Shown here: positions 32,838-40,598 of the stretch, one piece after another
How positions within the stretch are numbered: the stretch's first letter is position 1
How the letters are laid out: each line of letters begins with the position of its first letter
Assembly (NCBI RefSeq): GCF_006483455.1
Contig: NZ_PPPU01000054.1
Location: forward strand, 1-45,087
Direction of reading: 5' to 3'
DNA length: 45,087 nt
From: Methylomonas koyamae
Lineage (GTDB): Bacteria > Pseudomonadota > Gammaproteobacteria > Methylococcales > Methylomonadaceae
Program-made: the position numbers and the translations under genes
Notes under the pieces: generated by a model
Database searches by the model: none
What the model saw: only the letters and a program-made list of their open reading frames with translations
What the model was told of the DNA's origin: nothing

Positions 32838-33584
32838 ATGATGAAATATACTTTGTCCGCCACCTTGGCGGCGGTTTTGTCGGCGGCCGCGCCGGCGCAA
32901 GCCAATACCCTGGTGGTCGACGGCACCCTGTTCCGCCAAGCGGGCGGCACCACGTTCGACGTTTGGAACATCGCTATCCAAACCGCAGGCAGTTTTAGCG
33001 TCAATCTGGCGGCCTACGAGGCCTCACAGAGCAATGTCGCGACCGCCGGCTACGCGACGGCCGATTTGAACGGCGACGGCGAACTGACCTGGTTGGACCC
33101 GGACACCCACTGGTATCTGGACGACGGTTCTGCGGGCTTGAGCGCAGCCAACCACTTGGCCCGTTGCGACGACATCGCCAATAACTGTGCGACGGTCAGC
33201 AACAGTACCATCAGTTTGACATCCCGCAGCCAAGAGCAAGGCGCGGCCGACGGTTCCATCCATTTTCGCCGCGATCCGGCCTTCGACATTGCTTTGGCTG
33301 CCGGCGCGTATCGTTTCGTAATCGCCGACTATCGGCTGACCGATGCCGAAGCCGCCGCAGGCATCAACAGCGGCGACAGCTTCTCGGCACCCGGCGGTTA
33401 CGCCAACCCGATTTTGGACTACGCCGATTACCGGATTACCTTCAGTTCCGATACGCTGAATTTCGCCCGCAACGGCAACAGCATTACCGTATCGCAAGTA
33501 CCGCTGCCGGGCGCGGTCTGGTTGTTCGGCAGCGTCGTCACCGGTTGGAGTCTGCGCGCACGGCGTAAAGCCTCGACCGTCTGA
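32838..33584 (+). CDS. VPLPG-CTERM sorted surface protein with EF-hand-like motif
   Basis: 248-residue exported protein. Signal peptide (MMKYTLSATLAAVLSAAAPAQA), beta-rich body, then VPLPGAVWLFGSVVTGWSL and a basic end RARRK. A segment DLNGDGELTWLDPDTHW resembles an EF-hand/dockerin calcium loop (Asp, Asn, Asp, Glu spacing). It also has CDDIANNC, a likely disulfide. Proteins of this design may be surface proteins stabilised by calcium; the function is unknown. The start ATG at 32838 has GGAG a few bases upstream; a second ATG follows directly. It shares the sort motif and direction with the previous gene but is separated by a terminator. Confidence 0.78.
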   Translation: MMKYTLSATLAAVLSAAAPAQANTLVVDGTLFRQAGGTTFDVWNIAIQTAGSFSVNLAAYEASQSNVATAGYATADLNGDGELTWLDPDTHWYLDDGSAGLSAANHLARCDDIANNCATVSNSTISLTSRSQEQGAADGSIHFRRDPAFDIALAAGAYRFVIADYRLTDAEAAAGINSGDSFSAPGGYANPILDYADYRITFSSDTLNFARNGNSITVSQVPLPGAVWLFGSVVTGWSLRARRKASTV

Positions 33585-33609
33585 CCCGGCCGGGCTTGGA
33601 CCTAGCGGA

Positions 33610-33642
33610 CGGGAGTGCCGGCTGCGGTGCTCCCGTTTTCGC
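33610..33642 (+). terminator. Terminator after the VPLPG-CTERM gene
   Basis: CGGGAG...CTCCCG (33610-33615 with 33630-33635), extended by further pairs, then TTTTC. 25 bases after the stop. Confidence 0.75.
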
Positions 33643-33686
33643 GTTTTCCCGTTATGATGCGGGCTGTTTAACCCTAACACCCATCC

Positions 33687-35339
33687 ATGAATTCGAAGCC
33701 TTCGACCAAACCGGGCCGTAACGAAGCCTGCCCGTGCGGCAGCGGCCGCAAGTATAAACACTGCTGCGCGCAGCCGACGGCGGCCCCGGCAGGCGAAACC
33801 GGCTTGCAGCAATTGCTGGAAACCGCACGCTATCATGCCTACCAACGCCGCGATTTCGCGGCGGCGGAGCAATGCTATCGCCAGGTGCTTGAGCTCAAGC
33901 CCAATCATGCCGAGGCCTTGGCCGGCGTCGGCCAGGGCTTGTGCTGGCGCCACCGTTTGGCCGAAGGCAAACGTTATCTGGCTCGGGCGGCGAAAGCCTT
34001 GCTGCGGCAGGCCGATAAAACCGACGGCCGGGTATTGCTGGGATTTGCCGAACAAATGCAAATTTGGGGCGATATGGACTTGGCGCTGCAACTGGCGCGG
34101 GCGGCCGCCAAAGCCATGCCGGACAATGCTTCGGCCCATTACGGGGTGGCGGTTTGCCTGCAGCGCTTGCATCAGACCGACGCGGCGATCGCTGCGCTGG
34201 AGAAGGTATTGAAACTGGTGCCGCACGATGCCGGTTCTCATATCCTGCTGGCGATATTGGAGTTCGACAACAAACACTACGATGCGGCCCGGCAGCGGCT
34301 GGAGCGGGTGGTCGCCGCCGAAACCGATACCCGGCAATTGGCCCGTGCCTGCCTGGAACTGTCCAAGGTCTACGATAAGCAGAAACGCTATGCCGAGGCG
34401 TTCGCGATGTTTGCCAAGGCTGGCGCGTTGCAGCGGCAATTGCCGGAGAATCAAGCGCTCGATGCCGCTTACATTTTTAAAAAGATTGCCTTGTTCAAAC
34501 AGGGCTATAGCGACGCCTTGCTGAAACGCTGGACCTCGGAACAACTGGCCGACGGCTTGCCGGCTCCGGTGTTTCTGATCGGTTTCCTGCGTTCCGGCAC
34601 GACCTTGACCGAACAGGTGCTTGCCGCCCATCCGCAGGTATTGACCTCCGACGAAAACCATCTGCTTGAGGAACTGTCCGCCCAACTGGCGGCCATGGCC
34701 GGCATCGGCGACGACACGCCGGCGGCGTTGGCCCGGATCGGGATCGAGCAAGCCAGGCAACTGCGCACCTATTACTGGCAGCGGGTGGCGGAGGAGTTCG
34801 GGCCGGAGGCCTTGCGCAAACGCTTCGTCAACAAGGTGGCGTTGAACAGTATCGAAACCGGCTTGATCAGTTGCCTGTTTCCGGACGCCAAGATTCTGTT
34901 TGCGTTGCGCGACCCGCGCGATGTTTGCCTGAGTTGCGCGATGCAATCCTTCGCCGCGTCGCCGGCCACGGTCAATCTGTTGTCGTGGCAAGGCGTGGCC
35001 GAACAGTATGCGGCGGTGATGGATTTATGGCTGAGCCTGCGCGACCGGATCGCGCCGGCCTGGCTGGAGCTGCGCTACGAAGACGTGGTCAACGATTTCG
35101 AAGCCAGTTTCCGCGGCGTATTCGAACTGCTCGGCGTCGACTGGCGGCCCGAAGTCGAGCGTTTTCACGAGCGCACGGCCGGTCGCTACGTGGCGACGCC
35201 CAGCTTCGCCGCGGTGTCGCAACCTTTGTACAACTCGGCACTGGCACGCTGGCGGCCATACCGACAAAACTTCGCCGAGCTGATGCCGCAATTGGCACGG
35301 TTTGTCGCTGCATTCGGCTACGACGAGGCGGACCTTTGA
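33687..35339 (+). CDS. SEC-C / TPR / sulfotransferase fusion protein
   Basis: 550-residue cytoplasmic protein with three parts. Residues ~12-27 form a SEC-C zinc motif (ACPCGSGRKYKHCC). Residues ~40-280 are TPR-like helical repeats (ALAGVGQGL, YGVAVCLQRLHQTDAAIAAL, LAILEFDNKHYDAA). Residues ~295-540 form a sulfotransferase domain: IGFLRSGTTLTEQVLAAHP (the 5'-phosphosulfate loop for PAPS) and FALRDPRDVCLSC (the 3'-phosphate site). Such TPR-sulfotransferases transfer sulfate from PAPS to a sugar, peptide or lipid; a substrate cannot be told from the sequence. The SEC-C end suggests binding to another protein or nucleic acid. The placement near surface-protein genes hints at modification of an exported product, but this is inference. 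The start follows the terminator of the previous gene. Confidence 0.85.
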   Translation: MNSKPSTKPGRNEACPCGSGRKYKHCCAQPTAAPAGETGLQQLLETARYHAYQRRDFAAAEQCYRQVLELKPNHAEALAGVGQGLCWRHRLAEGKRYLARAAKALLRQADKTDGRVLLGFAEQMQIWGDMDLALQLARAAAKAMPDNASAHYGVAVCLQRLHQTDAAIAALEKVLKLVPHDAGSHILLAILEFDNKHYDAARQRLERVVAAETDTRQLARACLELSKVYDKQKRYAEAFAMFAKAGALQRQLPENQALDAAYIFKKIALFKQGYSDALLKRWTSEQLADGLPAPVFLIGFLRSGTTLTEQVLAAHPQVLTSDENHLLEELSAQLAAMAGIGDDTPAALARIGIEQARQLRTYYWQRVAEEFGPEALRKRFVNKVALNSIETGLISCLFPDAKILFALRDPRDVCLSCAMQSFAASPATVNLLSWQGVAEQYAAVMDLWLSLRDRIAPAWLELRYEDVVNDFEASFRGVFELLGVDWRPEVERFHERTAGRYVATPSFAAVSQPLYNSALARWRPYRQNFAELMPQLARFVAAFGYDEADL

Positions 35340-35442
35340 CGGCCGGCTAAAGCATAAGGGCCGCAGAGTCGGAGCGGTATATTGTCGCCAGGCGTTTGCC
35401 GCCGATTTGGTTCGGATTTCGGAACAGTTGCTAAAATGAAGC

Positions 35443-36408
35443 ATGACCGTTCCGCAACCGATGACGCCTGCCGATTTGAAACCGATTCTGACCGTATCCA
35501 GCCTGTTGTTGTTGGCCATAGCCGTATTGTCGCTGTTTGCCGGCGAAAGCTGGTTGGCGTTGCTGGATAGCGCGCATTGGACGGTCAGTGCCGGTACGGC
35601 CTGGGTTATCGCCTGGCAGGGGACGCTACATGGGGACGCCGGACAGTATTGGTATCGCCGCTGGTTTTGTTACGGTACCGGCCTGTATTTTGTCGGCCAA
35701 TGCTGTTGGAATCTGCAAGAACTGTTTTACTGGAATCCGTTTCCGGCGCCATCGGATGTGTTTTATCTGCTGATGGGGCCGTGTTTCACCTGCGGCCTGC
35801 TAAAAGCGCTGCGCCGTCGTGTTTCTTCAGCCCGGTTACGGGCCGTCAAGCTCGATACCCTGGCGATGACTATCGCGCTGTTGGGTTTCATTTTGGCCTT
35901 GTATCTGCCGAACGCCGCAGACGCCAGCGCTTTGGAGTTGGCCGTGTTGGTTGCGTATCCGCTCAGTTTGCTTACTGCGGCCAGTGTGGCGTCGCTGGCG
36001 TTGCCGTTTTTGGCGCTGGAGCTGACGTGGGCCAGTGGTCTGCTACCGGCTGCCTTGTTGGCGGAAGGCTGCGTTTGGATGCAATGGAATCTGCAAGCGC
36101 TAACCGGGACCAACCAGGGCGCGTCGATATTGAATTGGGGATTCTCGATAGCCGGATTGCTGGTCGGTGTCGGTGCTTATCTCTGGCAGGCCGAGCGCCG
36201 GCGTACCGCCCCTGTCAGGACGTACCGTGCCGTTTTGCGCGCCATCCCTGTCGCGGCATTGCTGGTGAGCGTGGCGACGCTAGTGCTGATTTGGTTGAGC
36301 GCGCAGCCGCAAACGGCGGAGATGCTTATTGCGGCCGGGGCCGGCGGTTCGGTATTGCTGCTGTCGGCGTTGCGCCACAGCTTGCTGTCGAAAGAAAACG
36401 GCAAGTAA
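35443..36408 (+). CDS. Polytopic membrane protein resembling a sensor input domain
   Basis: 321 residues with about eight membrane helices. Early blocks such as WYRRWFCYGTGLYFVGQCCWNLQEL and PFPAPSDVFYLLMGPC strongly resemble the membrane input domain of GGDEF/EAL or histidine kinase proteins (the 'W..G....W....E......P.PS..D.FYL' layout). Here the protein ends after the helices (RHSLLSKENGK), with no kinase, GGDEF or EAL domain. It may thus be a freestanding sensor, a truncated relative, or partner of another protein. No frame continuing the domain was found downstream. The start ATG follows a stretch without a strong ribosome site. Neighbours are a sulfotransferase fusion and a protease-like lipoprotein. 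Confidence 0.6.
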   Translation: MTVPQPMTPADLKPILTVSSLLLLAIAVLSLFAGESWLALLDSAHWTVSAGTAWVIAWQGTLHGDAGQYWYRRWFCYGTGLYFVGQCCWNLQELFYWNPFPAPSDVFYLLMGPCFTCGLLKALRRRVSSARLRAVKLDTLAMTIALLGFILALYLPNAADASALELAVLVAYPLSLLTAASVASLALPFLALELTWASGLLPAALLAEGCVWMQWNLQALTGTNQGASILNWGFSIAGLLVGVGAYLWQAERRRTAPVRTYRAVLRAIPVAALLVSVATLVLIWLSAQPQTAEMLIAAGAGGSVLLLSALRHSLLSKENGK

Positions 36409-36570
36409 ACCCAGTCGGAGCGGGCAAGGGCTCGGGGGCTGAAAATTGAGTTAAGCAGCCTCCGCTGTTTGGTTGGCGAGGGGATGCAATTTTAATCTTC
36501 CTCCCAACGCTAAAGCTCCGTTGACAGGACTATACTGTTCTGGCGTATTTATTGACCTCGGGAGCGGCGT

Positions 36571-38868
36571 ATGAACAAGCAAATATTCCTCACTTCGTTG
36601 GCGTTGACGGTTTTGGCGGCAGGATGCGCGACGGAACCCGAAAAAAATGTCTCCAGTACGGACGATTTAACCAGAACCATGCCTAGTCCGGGGGCGGGCA
36701 TGGTCAGCGAGCCTTTGTATTTCTCGTCCAAGGAAGACGCGGAAAAAGCCTTGGTCGGGTACAACTATGCTTTGAAGACTTTATCGGACGGTCGGGTGCA
36801 GGCTTTTGTCTCTGGTTTGATCGATTCCGGTGACGACAATCCGATCGCGTTGGCCCAGGCCGCCATAACAGCCACGTCAACGCCGGATGGGACTGCAGAT
36901 GGTGGAGAAAGTCCGTTTATACAAATCAGCCTTTCCGAAAAGAAAAACGGCAAAGCGGCGATCGAAGCGCTGGGCGACAAACTTGAAGCGGTCGCCCGAA
37001 CCTACGATATGTCCGCCGAACGCCTGGCCGAAATTTTAGCCACCGACTCGACTGCCTGGATCGACGAGAGCGGCCGCTTGCTCTACATCGATTCGTTACC
37101 GCAAGGTGACACCGGCGGCCAGGAGGCCACCACTACCGCGCCGGCCCAAGCTGGAAGCGGCGGCATGAGCGTCGCTTCCAGCACCGATGCCTTTGCCTTG
37201 CACAGCAAGCCTGGCGCCAACCGTCTGATTTATCTGGATTTCAACGGCCATGTGGCTACGGCTACGGCATGGAATTCCGGGACTTTGACGGCCCCGGCTT
37301 ACGACATCGACGGCAATCCGGCGGCTTTTAGCGCCACCGAATTGAGCAATATCGAACAAATCTGGCAACGGGTTGCCGAAGACTACGCGCCGTTCGATGT
37401 CGATGTGACCACGGAAGAGCCGAGTGCAGATAAATTGTTCCGGACCGCGGCCGACGACGGCCAGTACGGCACGCGGGCCGTGATCACCCGGTCGATGCCG
37501 CAACTGTGCAATCAGGCTTGCGGCGGCGTGGCTTACGTCAACGTCTACTCCTACTATTCGGCCAGCAAGCCGGACCGTTACCAGCCGGCTTGGGTGTTTC
37601 TGGACAAATTGGGCAACGGCTTTCCGAAATACGTCGCTGAAGCGGTATCGCACGAAGTCGGGCACAATTTGAATCTGACCCATGACGGCAATGCCTCGAC
37701 CACTTACTACTCCGGCCACGGCAGCGGCGTCACCGGATGGGCGCCGATCATGGGGGTCGGCTATTACAAATCGCTCACGCAATGGAGCAAAGGCGAATAC
37801 CCCGGCGCCAACAACCTGCAGGACGATATTACGGTGATTCACGCTGCCGGTACCCCGCTCAGAGTCGACGACTATGCCAACAATTCGGCTGGCGCCGGAC
37901 CTATCGCCGGCGACTCCAGTGCCGTAGACCAAAGCGGCATCATCGAACGCAGCAGCGACGTCGACGTGTTTGCCTTTAATACCGGCGGCGGCGGGGTGCA
38001 ATTCAATGCCAGCCCGGACCCGGTGTCGCAAAATTTGGATATTCAATTGAAGCTGTTGGACGCCAAAGGCGGAACCGTTATCGAAGCCAGTCCGGCCGAC
38101 AGTTTGTCGGCTAGTGTCGCTGCGGTGCTGAACCCCGGGCAATATTATCTGCAAATCGAAGGCGTCGGCTTCGGCGACTTGACCACCGGATACAGCGATT
38201 ACGGCAGCCTGGGACGCTACCAGATCAGCGGCAGCTACCCTAAAGCTGTCGAAGCGCAGGCGCCGACGGCAATCGTCAGCGCGTTGCCGAACCAAGGCTA
38301 TGCGCCGTTGAGTGTCGAATTGAACGGATCCGGTTCCAGCGACCGCGACGGTAGCATCACCGGTTACGAATGGAATTTCGGCGACGGCAGCGGGGTGAGC
38401 CGCTCAGCCACGGTTACCCATAGCTACAACACGCCGGGAACCTATACTGCAACCTTGACGGTGACCGACAACAGCGGTTTGAAAAACAGCGCCAGCGTCA
38501 GTCTGCAAGCCCAGCAAAGTCCGGTAACGAACAGTATGAAAGTGGCATCTACCCGGGTTCTGCGCCGGACTCTTCCCGGCGGCAAGGCGCAGTGTGTGGC
38601 GAACGTAACGTTGAAGTACTTGAACTCGACGGTTTCCGGTGCGGCGATTTACGGCGTTTGGAGCGGCGGTTTGACTGCCGGTACCAGCAAAACCTTGCTC
38701 GCCACCTCAGCGATCGGTTTTACCGGCAGCACCGGCCAAGCCACCATCACAAGTCCGACGTTTGCCAGTTCGGCCAAAGGCAGCTGCGCTTTTAGCGTCA
38801 ACAGTGCGTTTAAAACCGGCTATCTGTACGATGGCGGCGGCTCCGTCACCGGAAGTTTTTCCTGGTAG
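36571..38868 (+). CDS. Metzincin-like lipoprotein with PKD domain
   Basis: 765-residue lipoprotein: lipobox LAAGC with Cys near residue 19. Residues ~210-440 form a zinc peptidase domain with HEVGHNLNLTHDG, i.e. His361, Glu362, His365 and His371 in the metzincin pattern HExxHxxxxxH, and a Met-turn candidate in APIMGVG (Met394). Before it lie RLIYLDFNGH and the WQRVAEDYAPFDVDVTTEEP segment found in reprolysin/snapalysin-like peptidases. A region of ~120 residues (LDIQLKLLDAKGG, GQYYLQIEGVG) looks like a pre-peptidase C-terminal domain. Next is a PKD domain (ELNGSGSSDRDGSITGYEWNFGDGS; residues ~575-655), then a C-terminal beta domain. Probably a cell-surface endopeptidase. GGGAG precedes the ATG. 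No cognate inhibitor is seen. Confidence 0.85.
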   Translation: MNKQIFLTSLALTVLAAGCATEPEKNVSSTDDLTRTMPSPGAGMVSEPLYFSSKEDAEKALVGYNYALKTLSDGRVQAFVSGLIDSGDDNPIALAQAAITATSTPDGTADGGESPFIQISLSEKKNGKAAIEALGDKLEAVARTYDMSAERLAEILATDSTAWIDESGRLLYIDSLPQGDTGGQEATTTAPAQAGSGGMSVASSTDAFALHSKPGANRLIYLDFNGHVATATAWNSGTLTAPAYDIDGNPAAFSATELSNIEQIWQRVAEDYAPFDVDVTTEEPSADKLFRTAADDGQYGTRAVITRSMPQLCNQACGGVAYVNVYSYYSASKPDRYQPAWVFLDKLGNGFPKYVAEAVSHEVGHNLNLTHDGNASTTYYSGHGSGVTGWAPIMGVGYYKSLTQWSKGEYPGANNLQDDITVIHAAGTPLRVDDYANNSAGAGPIAGDSSAVDQSGIIERSSDVDVFAFNTGGGGVQFNASPDPVSQNLDIQLKLLDAKGGTVIEASPADSLSASVAAVLNPGQYYLQIEGVGFGDLTTGYSDYGSLGRYQISGSYPKAVEAQAPTAIVSALPNQGYAPLSVELNGSGSSDRDGSITGYEWNFGDGSGVSRSATVTHSYNTPGTYTATLTVTDNSGLKNSASVSLQAQQSPVTNSMKVASTRVLRRTLPGGKAQCVANVTLKYLNSTVSGAAIYGVWSGGLTAGTSKTLLATSAIGFTGSTGQATITSPTFASSAKGSCAFSVNSAFKTGYLYDGGGSVTGSFSW

Positions 38869-38879
38869 GGGACGGTTTT

Positions 38880-38905
38880 CGATGGGGGCGGAAGCGTCCC
38901 CATCG
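38880..38905. other. Hairpin between convergent genes
   Basis: CGATGGGG (38880-38887) and CCCCATCG (38898-38905) pair over 8 bp with a 10-nt loop, between the lipoprotein stop and the small minus-strand gene's stop. No T-run follows on either strand, so a terminator role is doubtful. Confidence 0.4.
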
Positions 38906-38937
38906 CCGCCGCAAATTGCCGGATCGCCAGCGGCGAT

Positions 38938-39354
38938 TCAGTTAATGGCGTAGCGGGGTTTCTCGGCCAGCGCCTCGCTCAAAGCCAGATGCTCCGCCGC
39001 ATCGAACAAGATTTGCTGTTCGCGGAAAAATTCGGCACCGGCGTCGATCGCGTCCTGCATCACGGCGATGACGTAGCGTTCCGCGTGCGCCGAGCCTATC
39101 ATGTTGTCCGGCACCGCCGCTTCGAGTTGCAAGCTCTGCCCGGTCTGGTCGAAGCCGCGGATGCGCAATCCGGCGAACGCGGCGCGCTCCTGGCTGCCGG
39201 GTAGCATAAATACGATATCGAGGGCCGGTGAACGTTTTTGCACCGGCAATTGCCGGTAGCCGGCCAAAGCGATTGCAATCTTGGTGATGGCTTGGCTGAT
39301 GGTGCTGTCTTCCAACGCCCGGTCCGGCGTCATCGAAGCGATAAATAGACTCAT
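38938..39354 (-). CDS. Small conserved-looking protein, unknown
   Basis: 138-residue soluble protein, begins MSLFIASMTPDRALEDSTISQAITKIAIAL. The body is helical/beta mixed and includes LDIVFMLPGSQERAAFAGLRIRGFDQTGQSLQLEAAVPDNMIGSAHAERYVIAVMQDAIDAG. It has neither signal peptide nor membrane helix. I recognise no family. The ATG at 39354 is preceded by AGGAG at good spacing; the frame runs 11 codons further upstream without support. It stands between the protease lipoprotein (convergent) and the sulfur transporter genes (same strand, 230 bases away). Confidence 0.6.
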   Translation of the reverse strand: MSLFIASMTPDRALEDSTISQAITKIAIALAGYRQLPVQKRSPALDIVFMLPGSQERAAFAGLRIRGFDQTGQSLQLEAAVPDNMIGSAHAERYVIAVMQDAIDAGAEFFREQQILFDAAEHLALSEALAEKPRYAIN

Positions 39355-39492
39355 CGTAATTCTCCTGGGCAAGTGTTTGCTTAACATGCAGCAAAATCGG
39401 TTCCAGAATTTGCGGTCCGCTGCCAGCGTCCGGAAATAACCGCCGAAGGCCCGCTAGTCGCGGTCTCAGCCGAGGCCGTACCGGTTAGCCGG

Positions 39493-39516
39493 CGCCGATC
39501 CGGCGCCGGATCGGCG
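39493..39516. repeat. 24-bp perfect palindrome
   Basis: A continuous self-complementary sequence with no loop, centred between 39504 and 39505, with the core GATCCGGCGCCGGATC. It lies past the stop of the sulfur transporter pair on the minus strand. It may serve as a terminator hairpin or a protein-binding site; no T-run follows. Confidence 0.6.
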
Positions 39517-39583
39517 TGGATTGTTGTGGTAAAGCGGACAAAATACGGCGACACTGGATGGCAAAGCTGCAAGCCGCTTCCGG

Positions 39584-40000
39584 TCAATTGCTGCGGTGAA
39601 AGCGTTTGAACAGGTAGAAGCCGGCAAACATGGCTGCAACAAAGACATAGTTTCCGGCCAGCCCTGCGGTGAGACCGACCAATGCCGGTCCCGGACAAAA
39701 GCCGGAGATGCCCCAGCCCACGCCGAATATCGCTGCGCCGCAGACCAAGCGCGTGTCGATCGCTGCCGGCGTCGCACCGGTGTCTTGTTCGTGGTCGGCG
39801 GCTTCGGTATTGCGGTGCAGCCAATGCCGGGCTCCGCCCAAGGTCGCCAGCGCGCTGGCCATGACCAGCGCCAAACTTGGGTCCCAGGCTCCGGCCACAT
39901 CCAGAAAGGCCAAAACGTTGGCCGGATTACTCATGCCGGCAACCACCAGACCGATACCGAACAGCAGGCCGTAGCCGAAGAGTATCACTCCGTGTTTCAT
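39584..40000 (-). CDS. YeeE/YedE-type sulfur transporter, second half (DUF6691)
   Basis: 138-residue membrane protein with about four helices. The motifs LVVAGMSNPANVLAFLDVAGAWDPSLALVM and GVGWGISGFCPGPALVGL are those of the C-terminal half of YeeE/YedE permeases, as found in split two-gene systems (PmpB-like). The Cys in GFCPGP is the conserved one thought to pass sulfur along. The ATG at 40000 is preceded by AGAGGAA; 14 bases after the partner gene, so they form an operon. Split YeeE pairs are often near sulfide- or rhodanese-related genes. None of those is in view. Substrate: a sulfur compound such as thiosulfate or a persulfide, by family inference. Confidence 0.85.
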   Translation of the reverse strand: MKHGVILFGYGLLFGIGLVVAGMSNPANVLAFLDVAGAWDPSLALVMASALATLGGARHWLHRNTEAADHEQDTGATPAAIDTRLVCGAAIFGVGWGISGFCPGPALVGLTAGLAGNYVFVAAMFAGFYLFKRFHRSN

Positions 40001-40014
40001 GACGTTTTCCTCTC

Positions 40015-40431
40015 TCAAAGCCAATGGCGGGTCAGGAAGACCGTGATGCCGGCGCTAAACATAAAAATCAGCGTAGCCACGATAGAACGGGGCGACAGGC
40101 GGGCGATACCGCACACGCCGTGCCCGCTGGTACAGCCGCCGCCGAGGCGGGAACCGTAACCGACCAATAGTCCGGCCAGCGCCAGAAGCGTAGGCGACGC
40201 CTGCAATTCCGTGACCGGGTCGGCGCCGGCCAATTTCGCGAGCGGCGCGCTGGCGACCAGACCGGCCAGAAACCAGATGCGCCAGACGTTGCCCTTCGGC
40301 CAAGGCGGCAACAGACCGGCAGCGATACCGGAAATACCGGCGGTATGTTTGTGGGTAAACAACAGTAAGGCCGCGGAGGCGCCGATTAAAACGCCGCCGA
40401 GAACGGCGGCGAGCGCAGATGAGTAATCCAT
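40015..40431 (-). CDS. YeeE/YedE-type sulfur transporter, first half
   Basis: 138-residue membrane protein with the N-terminal YeeE/YedE (DUF395) pattern: ALAAVLGGVLIGASAALLLFTHKHTAGISG, then GYGSRLGGGCTSGHGVCGIARLS, in which the Cys pair (GGCTSGHGVCG) is the family's sulfur-binding site. It is the PmpA-like half of the split transporter and begins the operon with the next gene. Together with it a channel for a reduced sulfur compound is likely. It lies divergent from a response regulator gene, with 167 bases between. Confidence 0.85.
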   Translation of the reverse strand: MDYSSALAAVLGGVLIGASAALLLFTHKHTAGISGIAAGLLPPWPKGNVWRIWFLAGLVASAPLAKLAGADPVTELQASPTLLALAGLLVGYGSRLGGGCTSGHGVCGIARLSPRSIVATLIFMFSAGITVFLTRHWL

Positions 40432-40598
40432 GAATTCAGCATATAAGGAAAAGCCGCTATTGAAACAGAAAAGCCCGGAACTGGCGAGAACGGACCATTC
40501 GCCTGGTTTTCTAACCTTTCCGGCTGGTGAGTTTGGCGAAATTAACTAAGCTTGTAGACGGTATTCGCCCCGATTTTGCGCGACACCGAGGAAATAAG

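Noticed and set aside
33024..34991. 655-codon frame on the minus strand
   Set aside because: It runs antisense through the CTERM gene, a terminator and the sulfotransferase gene, all well supported; its Gln/Arg-rich translation is a shadow.
36521..36546. TTGACA box upstream of the metzincin gene as a promoter
   Set aside because: The -35 is perfect, but no -10 with at least four matches lies at 16-18 bp, so the promoter cannot be supported.
37096..38295. 399-codon minus-strand frame inside the metzincin gene
   Set aside because: Antisense to clear HExxH and PKD coding; no motif of its own.
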